Shown: positions 1 to 12,128 of the stretch, in pieces
Numbering within the stretch: position 1 is the stretch's first letter
How the letters are laid out: each line of letters starts with the position of its first letter
Assembly (NCBI RefSeq): GCF_019649055.1
Contig: NW_026570258.1
Coordinates: forward strand, 558,001-622,000
Reading direction: 5' to 3'
Origin: Paramacrobiotus metropolitanus
Lineage: Eukaryota > Tardigrada > Eutardigrada > Parachela > Macrobiotidae
DNA: 64,000 nucleotides
Made by a program: the position numbers and the translations under genes
Notes under the pieces: model-generated
Told to the model about the DNA's origin: nothing
Databases searched by the model: none
The model's input: the letters and a program-made list of their open reading frames with translations, nothing else

Positions 1-360
1 ACGCTTTGGACGGTAAAACGTTACGCGTTCACAATGGATTATTCACCATGCTGCAGCTTCGCTTGCTTCCTCGTTGCAGTTGGTTGGCTGCTATTCACGC
101 CTATTCACAGAGACAGGTTGGCTGCTATTCCCGCCCCGACATTTTCCGACATGTTCCGGGTTGTGCCTATCTTGTGCATCAAGTACTCGTACCGATATAA
201 TTGCTTATTATTGTATCCCGCAAAGCCGGCTGCCCGCGAGTGCGAATACCGCTTTTACTGCAAATCAGCACATCACTTCGATCTGTTCGCGCTGTTTCCC
301 GCTGATTTACAACCCGTATAGTATCATGCTGATTAATACCTGGTAATCCAGTTTATTAAA
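1..360. other. Window edge, no gene seen
   Basis: Short overlapping open frames are present, but none has a start context, splice partner or family resemblance I can support. A short motif around TTGGTTGGCTGCTATTC recurs at about 80 and 117, so part of this is a small local duplication. Confidence 0.4.
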
Positions 361-374
361 GCAGGATTCTCTGT

Positions 375-970
375 GCGGGACTGATCCCGCCTCCAAATCT
401 GATTGGCCAGAACCAGTCCTACCTTTTTGATCGGCCAGAACAAGACTTACGTTTCCGATTGGCCAAAACCAGCCTTACGACTTTCAAGCTTTTAACGTTT
501 CTAAGCTTTCTAAACCTTAGTGCCTGTAGGAACTTTTGCCTGATAAGCTATAACAACCGATTCTACCTTCTGCTTTCGACAGTACTAAGGTTTCGAAACC
601 TTAGTGCCTGTACGAACTTTTACTGTACATGATCAGCCAGAACCAATAGATTTACCAGATTAGCCAAAATTACCAGATCAGCCAAAACTACCAGATCCAG
701 CTTTACCTGGCCAGAACTACCAACCAGCCTTACATTGCTGATTGACCAGAACCAGACGTTCGGCTTTCAAGCTTTAAGTTCTTACTAAGCTTTCGAAACC
801 TTAAAGCCTATACGAACTTTTACTTGATCAGCCGGAACTGCTAGATCTGCCAGATAAGCCAGAGCTCCCGGATAAACCTGAACTACCAGGTCAGCCAGAA
901 CTGCCAAATCTGCAAGATCAGCCTGCACTACCAATTCTTCCAAAAATTACGCTTCCAAACCCATTAAGCT
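375..970. repeat. Degenerate interspersed tandem repeat block
   Basis: Many imperfect copies of a unit like GATCAGCCAGAACTACCAG occur here. Between them lie three longer related segments (about 490-545, 575-625, 775-835) around AAACCTTAGTGCCTGTA and GAACTTTTAC. The copies are too diverged to give one exact period. No coding potential is visible. Confidence 0.7.
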
Positions 971-1205
971 TTCAAAGCTCAGTAAAGCTAAGCTTTGGAA
1001 AACTTAGTACAACTAGGCTTTTGTAACCGGAAAGACACGCGTGCGGTACCCGCCCTAATAAGCCTTTGGTCACCTAAATCCACGCGTGCGATACCCGCAT
1101 AAATAAGCCTTTAGTAACCGAAAGCCTTTTAAGCCTTTGGTCACTGAAGGCCACGAGTGCGGTACCCGCCTTAATTAGCCTTTGGTTGCCGAAGCCTTTT
1201 AGGCC

Positions 1206-2020
1206 CTTGGTCACCGAAGACTTTTAAGCCTTTGCTCAGCGAATGTTTTGTAGCTGAAAGGTGCGTGTGCCGGAGGAAACCTTTTCGGCTTTGTAGCTGA
1301 AAGGTTAGTGTTGGGGATCCACACTTTTAGGCTGTGTAACTGAAACGTGCGTGTGCAGGATGAAGCCTTTTTGGCATTGTAACTGAAAGGTGGATGTGAT
1401 TCATACTTTTAGGCTTTGTAACTGAAAGATGCCTGTGACGGTTGAAACCTTTTCGACTTTGTAACTGAAAGGTGAGTGTGAATCATACTTTTAGGCTGTG
1501 TAACTGAAATGTGCGTGGGCCGGATTAATCTTTTTAGGATTTGTAACTGAAAATGCGTGTGCGGGAACTATACTTTTAGGCTGTGTAGCTGAACGGTGCG
1601 TGTGCCAGACGAAACCTTTTTGACTTTGTACCTGAAAGGTGCGTGTGCGGGAACCATACTTTTAGGCGGTGTAGCTGAAAGGTGCGTGTGCCGGGTGAAA
1701 CCTCTTAGGCTTTGTAACTGAAAGGTGCGTGTGCGGGAGCCATTTTTTGGCTTTGTAGCTGAAAGGATGAAACCGAAACCTGAAACCGTGTGCCCGATGA
1801 AACCTTAAAGGCTGTGTAACTGAAAGGTGCGTGTGCCGGATGAGACCTTTTAGGATTTATAACTGAAAATGCGTGTGCAGGAACTATACTTTTAGGCTGT
1901 GTAGCTGAAAGGTGCGTGTGCCAGATGAAACATTTTAGGTTATGTAGCTGAAAGGTGCGTGTGCCAGATGAAACATTTTAGATTATGTAGCTGAAAGGTG
2001 CGTGTGCAGAAGTTACTTTA
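1206..2020. repeat. Minisatellite, period about 43 bp
   Basis: About 18 imperfect copies of a unit containing GTAGCTGAAAGGTGCGTGTG followed by a CCGGATGAAACCTTTTAGG-like half. The last two copies (about 1930-2005) match almost exactly and give the 43-bp period. The left edge (1020-1206) grades into a related motif around ACGCGTGCGGTACCCGC. Confidence 0.85.
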
Positions 2021-2244
2021 TAGTCTTCCGCAATCGGAGCCTGTCTGTGTCAACTTGGCCTCAGCGAACGTTATTCCGATTCTACTGAAATTCAGAAAAC
2101 CTGATTACTTCGAATTGTTTAGCAAAATCCCGCTGTTGACCGAGATAGCCTTTGCACTGCAGCGCGGCGCGTAAGCGCTGCGCGCTGTGCTTGTCTTACA
2201 TATTAAGCGCCGGATCTTGTAACGTTCCCGCCTCCAAATCGCTC

Positions 2245-2880
2245 TCATTGGTCAGAACCGAAACACTTACTAAACAAAGTGAACCTACTGAACAAACTCA
2301 CAAACTATAGTGAACCTCCTGAACACACTTACTAAACAAAATGAACCATGTGAACCGAACCTAATCCTTAGTTAACCTCCTGAACCCAACCAAAACCTGA
2401 TTGAACCAACTGAACCCAACCGAAAAGTAAGCGAACCGAATGAACCCAAGCAAAACCTTACTGAACCAGCCGAACCTAACCTAATCCTTAGTGAACTGAC
2501 TGAACCTAACCTAAACCTGATTGAACCAACTGAACCCAACCGAAAAGTTAGCGAACCGACTGAACCCAACCGAAAAGTAAACGAACCGACTGAACTCAAC
2601 CAAAACCTTACTGAACCAGCCAAACCCAACCTAATTTCAGAGAACCGACTGAACCCATCTTAATCATTCATGAATGGACAGAATCCAACTGAACCCAACC
2701 GAAACTTTAGTGAACCAGCTGAACCCAAACCATATTGAACGAAATGAATCTAACCCAATCGTTGTTGTACCAAGTCAACTCAATCGAAACATTAGTGAAC
2801 CGACAGAACCCAACCAAAACCGAGTGAATCTACTGAACGACCTTATTAAACCAACTAAATCAGCTAAACGCACTTATTAA
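2245..2880. repeat. Minisatellite, period 30 bp
   Basis: Roughly 20 copies of a 30-bp unit of the form GAACCGACTGAACCCAACCG plus AAAACTTAGT. The period is a multiple of three, so long open frames appear on both strands with repeated LGSVGS-like residues. I read these as a by-product of the repeat. The unit is low in G on the plus strand and has one A/C-rich strand. Confidence 0.9.
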
Positions 2881-2904
2881 GCGAAGTGTACCTACTGAAC
2901 CAAT

Positions 2905-4020
2905 TTAATGCGTAACATAACCGCAAGAGAGCAAGTGGCGCAACGTAACCACAAGAGAGTGAGCGGCGTAACGTAACCATAAAAGAATAAGCGGCACAAT
3001 ATAACTACAAGATAGTGAACGGCGTAACGTAACCACAAGAGAGTAAGCGGTGCAATGTAACCGCAGGAAAGTGAGTGGCGTAACGTGACCACAAGAGAGT
3101 GAACGGCGCAAACCGCGCAACGTAACCGCAAGACAGCAAACGGCAAAACGTAACCAAAAGAGACTGAACGGCCTTACGTAACCACAAGTGAGCGGCGTGA
3201 CGTAATCGCAAGTTTGCGAGCGGTGTAAAGTAACCCCAAGGAAATAAGCGGCCCAACGTAACCAGCAGAAATTGTGCGGCGTAACATAACCACAAGAGTG
3301 TGAACGCCGTAATGTAACCACGAGAGATCAAGTGGCGCAAAGTAAGCACAAGAAATAAAGCAGCGTAAGGTAACCACAAGAGAGTGAGCGGCGTAACGTA
3401 ACCGCAAAAGAGTTAGCAGCGAAAAGTAACCACGAGAGATCAAGTGGCGCAAAGTAAGCACAAGAAATAGAGCAGCGTGACGTAACCACAACAAAGTAAG
3501 CGGCGTAGCGTAACCACAAGAGTACGAGCAGCGTAACGTAAACACAACAGAGTGAGCACCGTAACTTAACCACAAGAGAGTAGGCGGCGTAACGTGAGCA
3601 GAGGCAAGTAAGCGTTGTATAGTAACCACAAGAGAGTGAGCGGCACAAAGTAACCACAAGAGAGTGAGCTGAGCTGTAAGGTAACCACAAAGGGAGTTAG
3701 CAGCGCAAGTAACCACAAGAAAGTCAGCGGGGCAAAGTAACCACAAGAGAGCAAGCGGCGTAACGTAACCACAAGAGAATTAGCGCAAAGTAACCACAAG
3801 AGAGTGAGCGGCGCAAAGTAACCACAAGAGAGTAAGCGGCGCAAAGTAACCACAAGAGAGTGAGCAGCGCAAAGTATTTATAAGTGAGTAAGCGGCGTAA
3901 CGAGAGCAAGCGAGAATTAGCGGCGTAACGTAACCGAGCGAGACTAAGACATATAACGCAAGCGCGCGAAAGTTAGCAGCGCAACGTTACCACGCGACAG
4001 TAAGGAACCACACAAGAGTA
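2905..4020. repeat. Minisatellite, period 28 bp, about 39 copies
   Basis: Tandem copies of a 28-bp unit GTAACCACAAGAGAGTGAGC plus GGCGCAAA, about 1.1 kb in all. Between 3640 and 3870 the copies are nearly identical; towards both ends they diverge. All three reverse frames stay open for long stretches because the unit lacks stops. This does not indicate a gene. Confidence 0.92.
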
Positions 4021-4047
4021 AAGGCGGCGCCGCAACCTTCGGTGGAA

Positions 4048-4071
4048 ACCGCGGCGCGTAGCGCCGCGGTC
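4048..4071. other. GC-rich perfect hairpin
   Basis: ACCGCGGCGC and its exact complement GCGCCGCGGT are separated by three bases at the right edge of the 28-bp minisatellite. It may be a boundary structure of the array; no function can be read from it. Confidence 0.6.
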
Positions 4072-4717
4072 GTTGCTAGTTATTATTACTTTTTTCGTCA
4101 CTGCATGGACATTTCATAACATAATGATTTAGACTTAATGTACAGGATTTCGTACTTAATGCAGTATAATTTTATTTATGTACGTATCTATATAATCTGC
4201 GATTCTGCACCCTCGTTGCGCTAATATTCCGTTTACATAACACTCTTTTATTTTTGCATTCTCATCGTCATCGTTGATAATTTCAGTTCAATAGCGCAGA
4301 TTCTGTTTTATGGTAGGCTAATTGCCAGATTAACAGCGGCCTTATAAGGCTCTTCTTTTATTTACCGGGAAAATCAATACCGTATTCCGCTATCAGCGTC
4401 GTTCCGCTTTCCCTCGCTGCCTTTTATGTATAACCAGTGCGTAGTAGGAGGCTTATCAGGGTCAGGAAGCGGAAGTTGACCGGTTTACTGTCCTTGTGTC
4501 GCGACATGAACATCCGCGCACCGGTAAGACTCGTGTGATTGACTTGGCGATAATGTTTCTGGATATCTCTTAACCTATATGATCGTACCATTCCCATCAC
4601 AAGACTTGTATAAAATCGCTGCAATCAAAATAAAAATCCGGAAAGATTTGAATAGTTGTGTTGGGCTGTACTTTCTAGTTGCTTTGCGGACAGCCGATTG
4701 TTTCTAATTTTTTTAAA

Positions 4718-5616
4718 ATGGAGAATACCACAGACGCATGCGGTCTCCCTGTGCTCAGTTACACTATCAAGAATGCCGCCTTGCGGCGCCAGACGCTGTG
4801 TCTTCTTTCCAAGGATGAATGGACGACCTACACGTTCCTCGTGCTTTTGTTCATGGGATCATTGGGAAACGGATTTGGTATCCATATTCTGCTGCGTAAA
4901 TTCCGCAGGAAGACCAAGAAAGACCAGGGAGTCGCTGCACGCCGGTTGAGCAGCCGGGAGATATTTCTAATGGCATACTTGACCATCCACTTCCTGTTTT
5001 TGTAAGTTTATTACAGTGGCGAAATTATTATCGGAATTTGTGGTAGCAGACGGCTTTCCTTGTGCATATGGAATCGCTTTTTGCTGCTGCTGGCGTCACA
5101 CCGACTTGCGACAGCGTTCCTCTGTTTGGAGGAAGGCAATGCTCTGATACAGCACAAAATCATTTTAATCTTTCTGGAGGCCTGCATAATGCAGGTGGCC
5201 CAAGGGTATGAACAGCGACTTGGTTATTCATGGATTGCTGACAGAGGAATACAGTAAAATTTTGTAAATAAATGGCAATATTTTCTATAATTTAATCGCG
5301 CAGTGTTCCCGAGTTGCAAATACACCTACACGTTATAGGACTCTGGCGACCTTTGCGGTGGACCGTTTCCTCGCGGTCTTCGCGCCGACTCGTTATCGGA
5401 ATGATCCGTGCGCATTCCGATAACGGACCGGCGCGAAGGTCGTTTTTCCGCTGGCTGGCTCTAGGCTACTTTGTTTTCGTCGGAGCATTAGTGAGCGTGC
5501 TGTTAGTTGGGCGCTATGGGAGCGTCGCTGTGATTTCTTCTCCATGGGTTGCAGACTGGATGTTGGCTTATCGCTGGATTCAGGCAAGTGACATTTCACA
5601 TGGGAAATTTGCCTGA
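4718..5616 (+). pseudogene. Broken rhodopsin-like GPCR gene (C1)
   Basis: Three splice-compatible exons can be read: 4718-5001, 5050-5194 and 5304 onward. The first encodes a Met start (MENTTDACG) and TM1 (TFLVLLFMGSLGNGFGIHIL), and ends at a GTAAGT donor inside TM2. The second finishes TM2 and reaches TM3. The third contains LATFAVDRFLAVFAPTRYR, an excellent match to the TM3/DRY loop of rhodopsin-family GPCRs. A few codons later the frame hits TAA, and a TM4-like segment (RRSFFRWLALGYFVFVGAL) continues in another frame. A 12-bp inverted repeat (CGTTATCGGAAT and its complement) sits exactly at the break, at about 5393-5426. TM5-7 are not found downstream before 5660. I read this as a frameshifted, truncated relative of the intact GPCR at 42.1 kb. 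Family assignment is fairly secure; exon ends are inferred. Confidence 0.55.
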
Positions 5617-6157
5617 TAGTTTTTCACAGCAGTGGTGCAGAATATTACCAGTCAACGTTTTACCCGTCAATGACGCAAAGGCTCTGCTTTTCGTAAGGGA
5701 AAGTGTTATATGAACATAATGACGCGCTTCGAGGCGTCAAGCAAATTGAATTCTCTTTATCATTCTTGAGTCTTGACGAAAGCTTACAACAGCATCTCGC
5801 TGACGAGCTTATAGAGAGAAGTATGTGATAACACCCTGAAGTTGTAACCGCTGGAGCGTGGTTGCGCCGTGGTAGCGGGCGATTCCCTCCCTTGGTGATT
5901 GCTGTGTTAGACCAGGCACGAAATGCATAAATAAACACGAAGAATTAATCTTGCTTAATGCACAAACACAAAACTTCGTTCATAAGGGATTACATAAATA
6001 CACCAATTTATAAATGAACAAGCGAATAAACGCAGAGTTGCTTAGATTTAGCAACATAAACACACGAATGTTTTCAGTGTGACACACGGAACTTGTAATT
6101 TCAATTCCCAGTCCTAAGATCGTTAGTACCGTAAAAAATTGTATTGCTCCAGTTTAC

Positions 6158-6257
6158 CGTTATGGCGGAGTGTAGTTTTGAGGCAAAAGTCATCGGTGGT
6201 TAGTGGATTTGGTGTGGCAAAGGCGTTTCCCATGCCGCGCAGTGCGTCGGCATTTGC
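6158..6257 (-). pseudogene. Stray exon-11 relic of the A family (A0)
   Basis: On the minus strand, reading from about 6257 downward, the translation ANADALRGMGNAFATPNPLT followed by TDDFCLKTTL matches exon 11 of A1 (NADAVLAAVGKAFADANPLT, then VDDVYLNVTL) both in residues and in DNA. No exon 12 follows and no exon 10 precedes it within 1 kb. It is therefore an orphan exon left from a further copy of the array, downstream of A1. Confidence 0.6.
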
Positions 6258-6920
6258 AGTCACTCAAGTGACAACTATGATACAACCGTCCAGCAACCAG
6301 ACATGCCCAAAATGGCCAAAAACACACTCCGATAATGCAGTATATCGAGGCCAAGCTAATCAGGTTGACGACCAAAGAGGCGTGGCTTAGGAAAAGCGAG
6401 GTCTGGAAGAAGGTGGCCTCGTACTGTGACGGCCCGAAAGCGACTTCGATGATTGCTGAACGGCACGTGACAGCCGGAACCAGATAACATAAAGTAGCGT
6501 TGCTAACGGTGAGCGCAGAGTAATGGATAGGGATACCATTACACCAGTTTCGTGTGAGAAAAAGTAAGCGTCTGCGATGCGGCGTGTCCGTTGGAAGCAC
6601 GCACTGACGCCTGTTCATTGAGTGGCGATGGAAACGGCCGCGGCTAAGATCACCATTTAACCAAACTCGGAAGTGGGAACAGGTGTTCATGAAACTGTTC
6701 AGCGTTCCGATTAGATGGTTGAGGAGCAACAGAGTAGCCCCGAGGCAGAGACACAGGCGGCCGAAAACGATTAAGGTCACGATCCACAAATACGAAATAA
6801 TCGTCGAGAATACGGATGCGTCGATAGTGCCCGCGGTTAAGGGGCGCAGTCCGCTGATTTTAAGTCAGAGCACCGAAAATATTATACAGACATCGGAGGC
6901 TGTACTGCAGTTTCGTGTGA
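6190..6920 (-). pseudogene. Possible decayed multi-TM receptor
   Basis: The minus strand has a 199-codon open frame (6789 down to 6190) with several hydrophobic stretches, such as IVTLIVFGRLCLCLGATLLL and SLVVNLISLASIYCIIG. A neighbouring frame holds DRDLNRFRPP, which could be a DRY-loop remnant, and another reads MVSLSITLRSPLATLLYVIW. Hydrophobic segments scattered over frames would suit a decayed 7TM gene. No clean exon set can be built, and the 3' end overlaps the A0 relic. It could also be chance. Low confidence. Confidence 0.25.
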
Positions 6921-7316
6921 TGTTTTTTTATGACGGATAATGCGTTGGTGATCATGAATTTGCCGATATGACGAAGAGTGCATGTTTCGATAAATATAAA
7001 GTCTGCAGCGGGCGGTCTCGTGGGTGCGTCACACTTTTATGTTCGATGAAGGAAAGCAGGGATGCCTGCAATGGTAGTTTCCGGAATCAGTGAGTTGCTA
7101 TGCAAGACACATGTGGGACATTGATGTACACAGTGATCGCGTAATCGATGAACGGTAATACTCACTTTGCTTTAAGCTAATTTGCACAAGTATTTTTGCG
7201 TGTTTCAAATATGAGAAATGATTTGGAATGTATCCCTAAGAACCAGTACACATCGTGCGTAAGAATTTTCGTGCAGCTAAGCATATATAATTTGCAACTT
7301 AATTATCATCGACGCA

Positions 7317-10300
7317 TTATGGTTCCTGTCTGACAAGAGCGGCACTGGCGTTGTTATGCAAATACTTGTCCATCATTCCGTAATCAGGAATTCGCCAGAG
7401 ATTCCAATATTTGTCGGTGCCCATTTCCGGATACGTCAAGGTAAACTCGAATTTCTCGACTGTTTCCCTGTAAATCATACATATATTACTGTATATGGGC
7501 CATTCGATGCCGAAATAAACGTTATTCTGTAGACTGTAATAGAAAACTTGCCCTTGAGGCAGCACAAAGTCAGCGGAATGTCCGGTGAGTGTGACGTTCA
7601 AGTACACATCATCCACAGTTAGCGGATTGGCGTCAGCAAAGGCCTTACCAACCGCCGCAAGAACAGCGTCGGCATTCTGGAAATAAGGAAAGATAATCCC
7701 GAATTCGTTAGGTGACACGCTTGGTTTACTGTTGCATGAAAAAACTGTTTCCTTATCAAATATAATCCGCCATCATTCGTTTCACTTTCCGCGGATGGAG
7801 GAAAAAAGTCTGCTACAGCTTTTCTCAAATACAGCGACAAAGTACGGGGTATAGGACAGCTGGCTGATCCGGGTAATGACTGGTTGACGCACGTTGCCGG
7901 TGCCAAGCGAGATTTCGGCTGACGGGTGAAGCTGACGGCAGATTTCGCTGCAGAGATAGGATCTGATGTCTGTGGGGAGAATTGTCGGTGCTCCAGGGCA
8001 TCATAGATTCGTTGGCCCAGCAGCGACGCCGGATCCACCATGGCTCCATCGCGCATATACAAAAAGTCGATCACGGTGCCGTTGAGGACAGGATTGCAGA
8101 CGTGGACATCTAACAAGAAGGGCGCTTATGCGGTACCCGCTATCACACTGTAAAAGATCTCATCGTCTTTTCAGATTTGTATGCATTATCCTAGAAACCA
8201 TTAATTTATGTGCGCACGGACAAAGAGTTATAAACGCAAAAGGCAAGTTAATATCCGATAATCATGAAGCTATGCTTCACCAGTTTCTATGAAAACCATC
8301 CTTAATCAAGAGCAGATGTTTTCTTCGAATTTCCAAAGTTTACAATTGAAAATCAATAATTATTAGGACGAAGCTTTAATAATCGCTGATAGTTCAATAA
8401 ATATGAATTAAATATTCATAAGTAAATCAGTTCTTTGTAATATTGCCAGAAATTGTTTGATTTAGGATCGCTTCATTATGAAGCGAAAAAACATATATGA
8501 AGCCTTCATATATGTTTTTTATAGCAGAGTTTCTAGAAGATGGGCGTCTAACACCTGAAGCCGAGTATCGCTGCGTGCGTACGTAAACCAATCATTCCAA
8601 GAATTAAACCCAGCTATGTACTATGACTGATTTCTTACCAGCCTTACCATCAGTTAACCAAAGTTGGATGAACTTTTCAAAAGCCGGCAATAGCTGATAA
8701 TTGATCGGCGGATCCGGGTAGACACGAAAGAGATACATGTCGTTTAACTGGACGGTGTTCCTACAATAAATCGGGCGTTTAAATTATGGTATGCGATGAG
8801 TTCACGTACAATATGCAGTCGCGTAACTGGAAGTCAGCAAACCGCCATATGTGCTCGATGCGACCTCGGGTCGAGATGGGCGCCGTAACAGCAATGTCGA
8901 AGCGGGTGACCGTGTACCTATTGGTAAAGTAAACGCTAACTGATTTAATTCCAACCATGGCACAATTTAGCAAAAGCGGAGTACCCTCGCACGGTTCGCA
9001 ACTCCTTAAGTTCCGTGCGGCTCGTTATGGTAATCTGATATTGTATTCCCTCCAGTTTTACTGGATTACTTGCGGACAACGCGCTGGTGACCTCTGACAG
9101 AATGCTTTCATTGGACTGCAAAGGGATATAATTAATCACAAACGCAAATTAAGGAAAAATTATTAACTAACAACTACTAGAGCATCAATTTTAAAATGCA
9201 TGATAATAGTTATAAAACTTGACGTTTTTTGCATTTGCGAAACTTTCACAATATGGATTCGCTACCGGACACCAGAGACACGGTACTCCCTGCGTTGTGC
9301 CACAGTAAATAACCTGCTATTTTTTTCCTGAATCTCGTGTACAAGGTTGTATAAAAACAGTACTTATCACGTAATGAAATTGTAAAGTTTTTGTTATGCA
9401 GACCAACATGGAGAATACCGTGCCTCTGGTGCCCGGTACGCGAATCCCAGTAGTGAAATTGTCGAAGGAAAAAACGTCCATGTATTGATAGTAATGTATA
9501 CTAATGTTCAAGGCAGTTAATGATTGAAATTCTATACCAGTGTTTGATTTGGTGGTGCCAGGTAATGCAGCGCAAAAGCATCACGTAACGGGCAGCCAGA
9601 GTATGTGAAATCAAAGAATTTCCGTCCCTCTTTGCAGTCCGCTTGAAAGGCCTCCCACTCGGTGTCGTTTCTACGGGCGGGTGGTGTGCGGGACAGAATG
9701 CCGTCAGCAGGCCCGAAATTCGTCTGTTCTTCTTTAAGATAGTACCGCCCGGCTTCCAGCCGTTCGTATAGCCCGTCCGCATATAACATTCGGGAATCCA
9801 GATCAGTATACCGGTCGTACTGATCCGTCATGCGGACAAAGAAATTGATGGCGGTACCGTTCTCCACGTCCGGATTCCACAATATCACCACCACCTTCTT
9901 CGGCAGGATCTCCGCTATGGTAAATACAAAACGGTTGTACGGCTTTTTCTTTTTTAGAAGTACCGAAATGAGCATATAAAAAAATTGTGAAATAAAAATT
10001 GAAAAACTTATTTACGGAAAAGCCCGGCGTGAGACCAGGCCGCTGCGAGGAGACGTGCTTTGGTTAATCCACTTTCCAGTTGACGGACCATCTGCGTTTG
10101 AAGGTTGGGCAGACGCTGCATGTTGACCGGTTCCGGTGCATATAGACGGAAGGAGAATTCCGGATCGGCGGCGTAGAAACCGCTATCGATTTTCTCGCCT
10201 ACTTGTGGGAAATCGGACTGCACGTATATCCTATCGTCCACAAAAGGGGCGAAGTTGACGTAGGTCATATCCGAGCTGAAAAAGAGGAGCAGTTTTCGAT

Positions 10301-12128
10301 CTTTGTGCAAAATTCGGGAATAACGTAAGGAACGCTTCAAAAGAGACGGTACGGAATACAGATTGCGAAATACATCCGACGATACGTTAAATAAATTTCG
10401 ACAAACGTTTTTGGAAGTCTTTTTGATATTATACAATGAATTGTAATAGGTATTATATTTAACATTTAAAAAATTATTATAAATGAAGGTGGATACAATA
10501 AATTCCGAAACTTGCACAATTCATTTTCAGATATCAGAGAAACAACTACAGTCGTCTCCTGGGATGCGTGCGATGTAATGGGCCGTCTCGCTTAGTTTGT
10601 GAGGTAACGAACAATGCAACCTACCCGGTTTTATAAGGACCCTGAGGCTGGGTGTCAGGCAAGCGCACGCGTGGATGTATGCCGGCAATGCGCACGTCCA
10701 CTTTCCCCCTTTGCACACACGGTGGATCTGAGCCGTTGGGCATAGCTTCCATGTTGCGCTGTGCGTCGCCTCGGATACGGTCCAGATTAAGCGGGCTTGG
10801 AGGGTCTCGTATCAGAGCTTTCACAGCCCAAATTACGGTCTGATCGTAGACATTAATGCCTTTCTCCGACAGTTTCTCTATGAACTGTTCCTGGTGCGGA
10901 GGTGATATTCGCAATCTTGGAATCCTGCTCTCAGACGACCACCGAGCACCATCAGTCTGATTGGAGGCGTTTGACATGACGATGGTGTACAGTATGCGTG
11001 CCACCGGCAACCTGCAATAATATTGCACCCAAAGTTTCTTCTAACCTGGCAGTACATTCTGCGTGATAAACCGAAAATACGACACATTTCGTTACGCAAA
11101 TACCCGGTCACGGTCAACGTGTCCCCGGAATTAAGAAAGGTCACTAAGCGTACGTGCGGTGAGTCGGTGGGTGATGCACTCGGACTCGCGGCGTATTCGT
11201 CTGTAAATATGGTGACTATGATTAGAAAGGCATTCTTGTGCTAAATGTGGGCCACGCTGGATTTCGGGTATGGATTTGCATTAGTGAAAACTTGAAACTG
11301 TATTACTTGACTAAGTAGGTTTGGATTGTTTAACTTGGGATTGGATATTTTAAAGCAGCATTACTAATTTTCAAATCATATTCCTTAACTTGGATTTGTA
11401 AACTCATTTCTTAGTTTCTGAGGTTTTAGGTTAAGCCTTACGCTCTTTCGACTTTTTAAGTTTGTAAAGCTTCTAAGATTTTTAAGGTTGTTTTTAAGCT
11501 TCCAGAAGTTCCTTAAAAAAGTCGAACAAATTCAAAACCCACAGAAACTTAAGAAGGCCTATAGCAAAAACGACCTTATAAGCTAAAATCCCCTGCAAAA
11601 CTAATAAATTTGGTTAACCGTGTGTTACTGTAATTCTTTACCGAAGGCCGACTTCCATGCATAGTTCAGAGCAGCCTCGATTTCCGACACCGAGAGATTC
11701 ATCGAGTGAACTGTCACTCCGTGGTAGCCCATACGATACGGTGGTAGCGTAATCAGTTTCTCAAACGCACTCAGCTGCCAAATCAGTTGCAAAGCGAGAG
11801 GCACGTTGTTCCGCTGCACATAGAACCCGACGCCCTCGCCATCCAGTTGCGGCAGTGTGTTTACCGCCGTTTTCGCTGTACCTGACGACTGTGCTGTGTT
11901 GTTCTCGGAACACAAGCTGAACGCGATGCGGGTGTCGTTGATGACTACAGCCAAGAGATTTTATGAAAAAAATAAATAGTGCAGCCAATCAGCACACAGC
12001 TGAGTGAAGATTCGCTTACGTAAGGCGGACTGCTGATGAGCGGATGGAATTTTTAGGTTGTTTGCGGTTCGTACATGGCACTGCACTACTGCCGCTAACA
12101 TCAGCAGTAGCAACGGACATCGTAACAT
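7317..12128 (-). CDS. Secreted modular protein, family A copy 1
   Basis: Twelve exons join in one frame: 12128-12020, 11944-11642, 11200-11104, 11011-10625, 10275-10016, 9914-9538, 9115-8985, 8917-8810, 8760-8648, 8109-7757, 7676-7552 and 7467-7317, about 837 aa. Residues 1-20 (MLRCPLLLLMLAAVVQC) form a signal peptide, and no later membrane segment is visible, so the product should be secreted. Exons 5-8 and 9-12 encode two homologous halves, each with a WNPD/NGT..NFF-type strand, a CPLR/CPIP motif, an A(N)P helix-strand element and a terminal W-R-[FI]-P/A-D motif (HIWRF, NLWRIPD). Two oddities: the exon-10 donor found in other copies as GTAAGG is ATAAGG here, with an in-frame GTAAAC 27 bp on, and intron 11 starts GCAAGT. 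I chose the start by homology to A2 and A4. Function is not recognised; a SEA-like fold is only a guess. Confidence 0.72.
8469..8520. other. Two adjacent palindromes in intron 9 of A1
   Basis: CGCTTCAT-T-ATGAAGCG (8469-8485) is followed directly by a second near-perfect palindrome (8486-8520) whose arm is AAAAAACATATATGAAG. Together they form back-to-back hairpins. Possibly the remains of a small inverted-repeat element. Confidence 0.55.

Noticed and set aside
2372-3909. Many long minus-strand open frames with repeated residues
   Set aside because: They follow from stop-free minisatellite units (30 and 28 bp); several frames are open at once, and no start or splice context exists.
2905-4020. 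Regular 28-bp repeats resembling a CRISPR array
   Set aside because: Units are directly abutting with no unique spacers, and the window is eukaryotic.
6683-6940. 85-codon plus frame near 6.8 kb
   Set aside because: Overlaps the more hydrophobic minus-strand relic and shows no family match.
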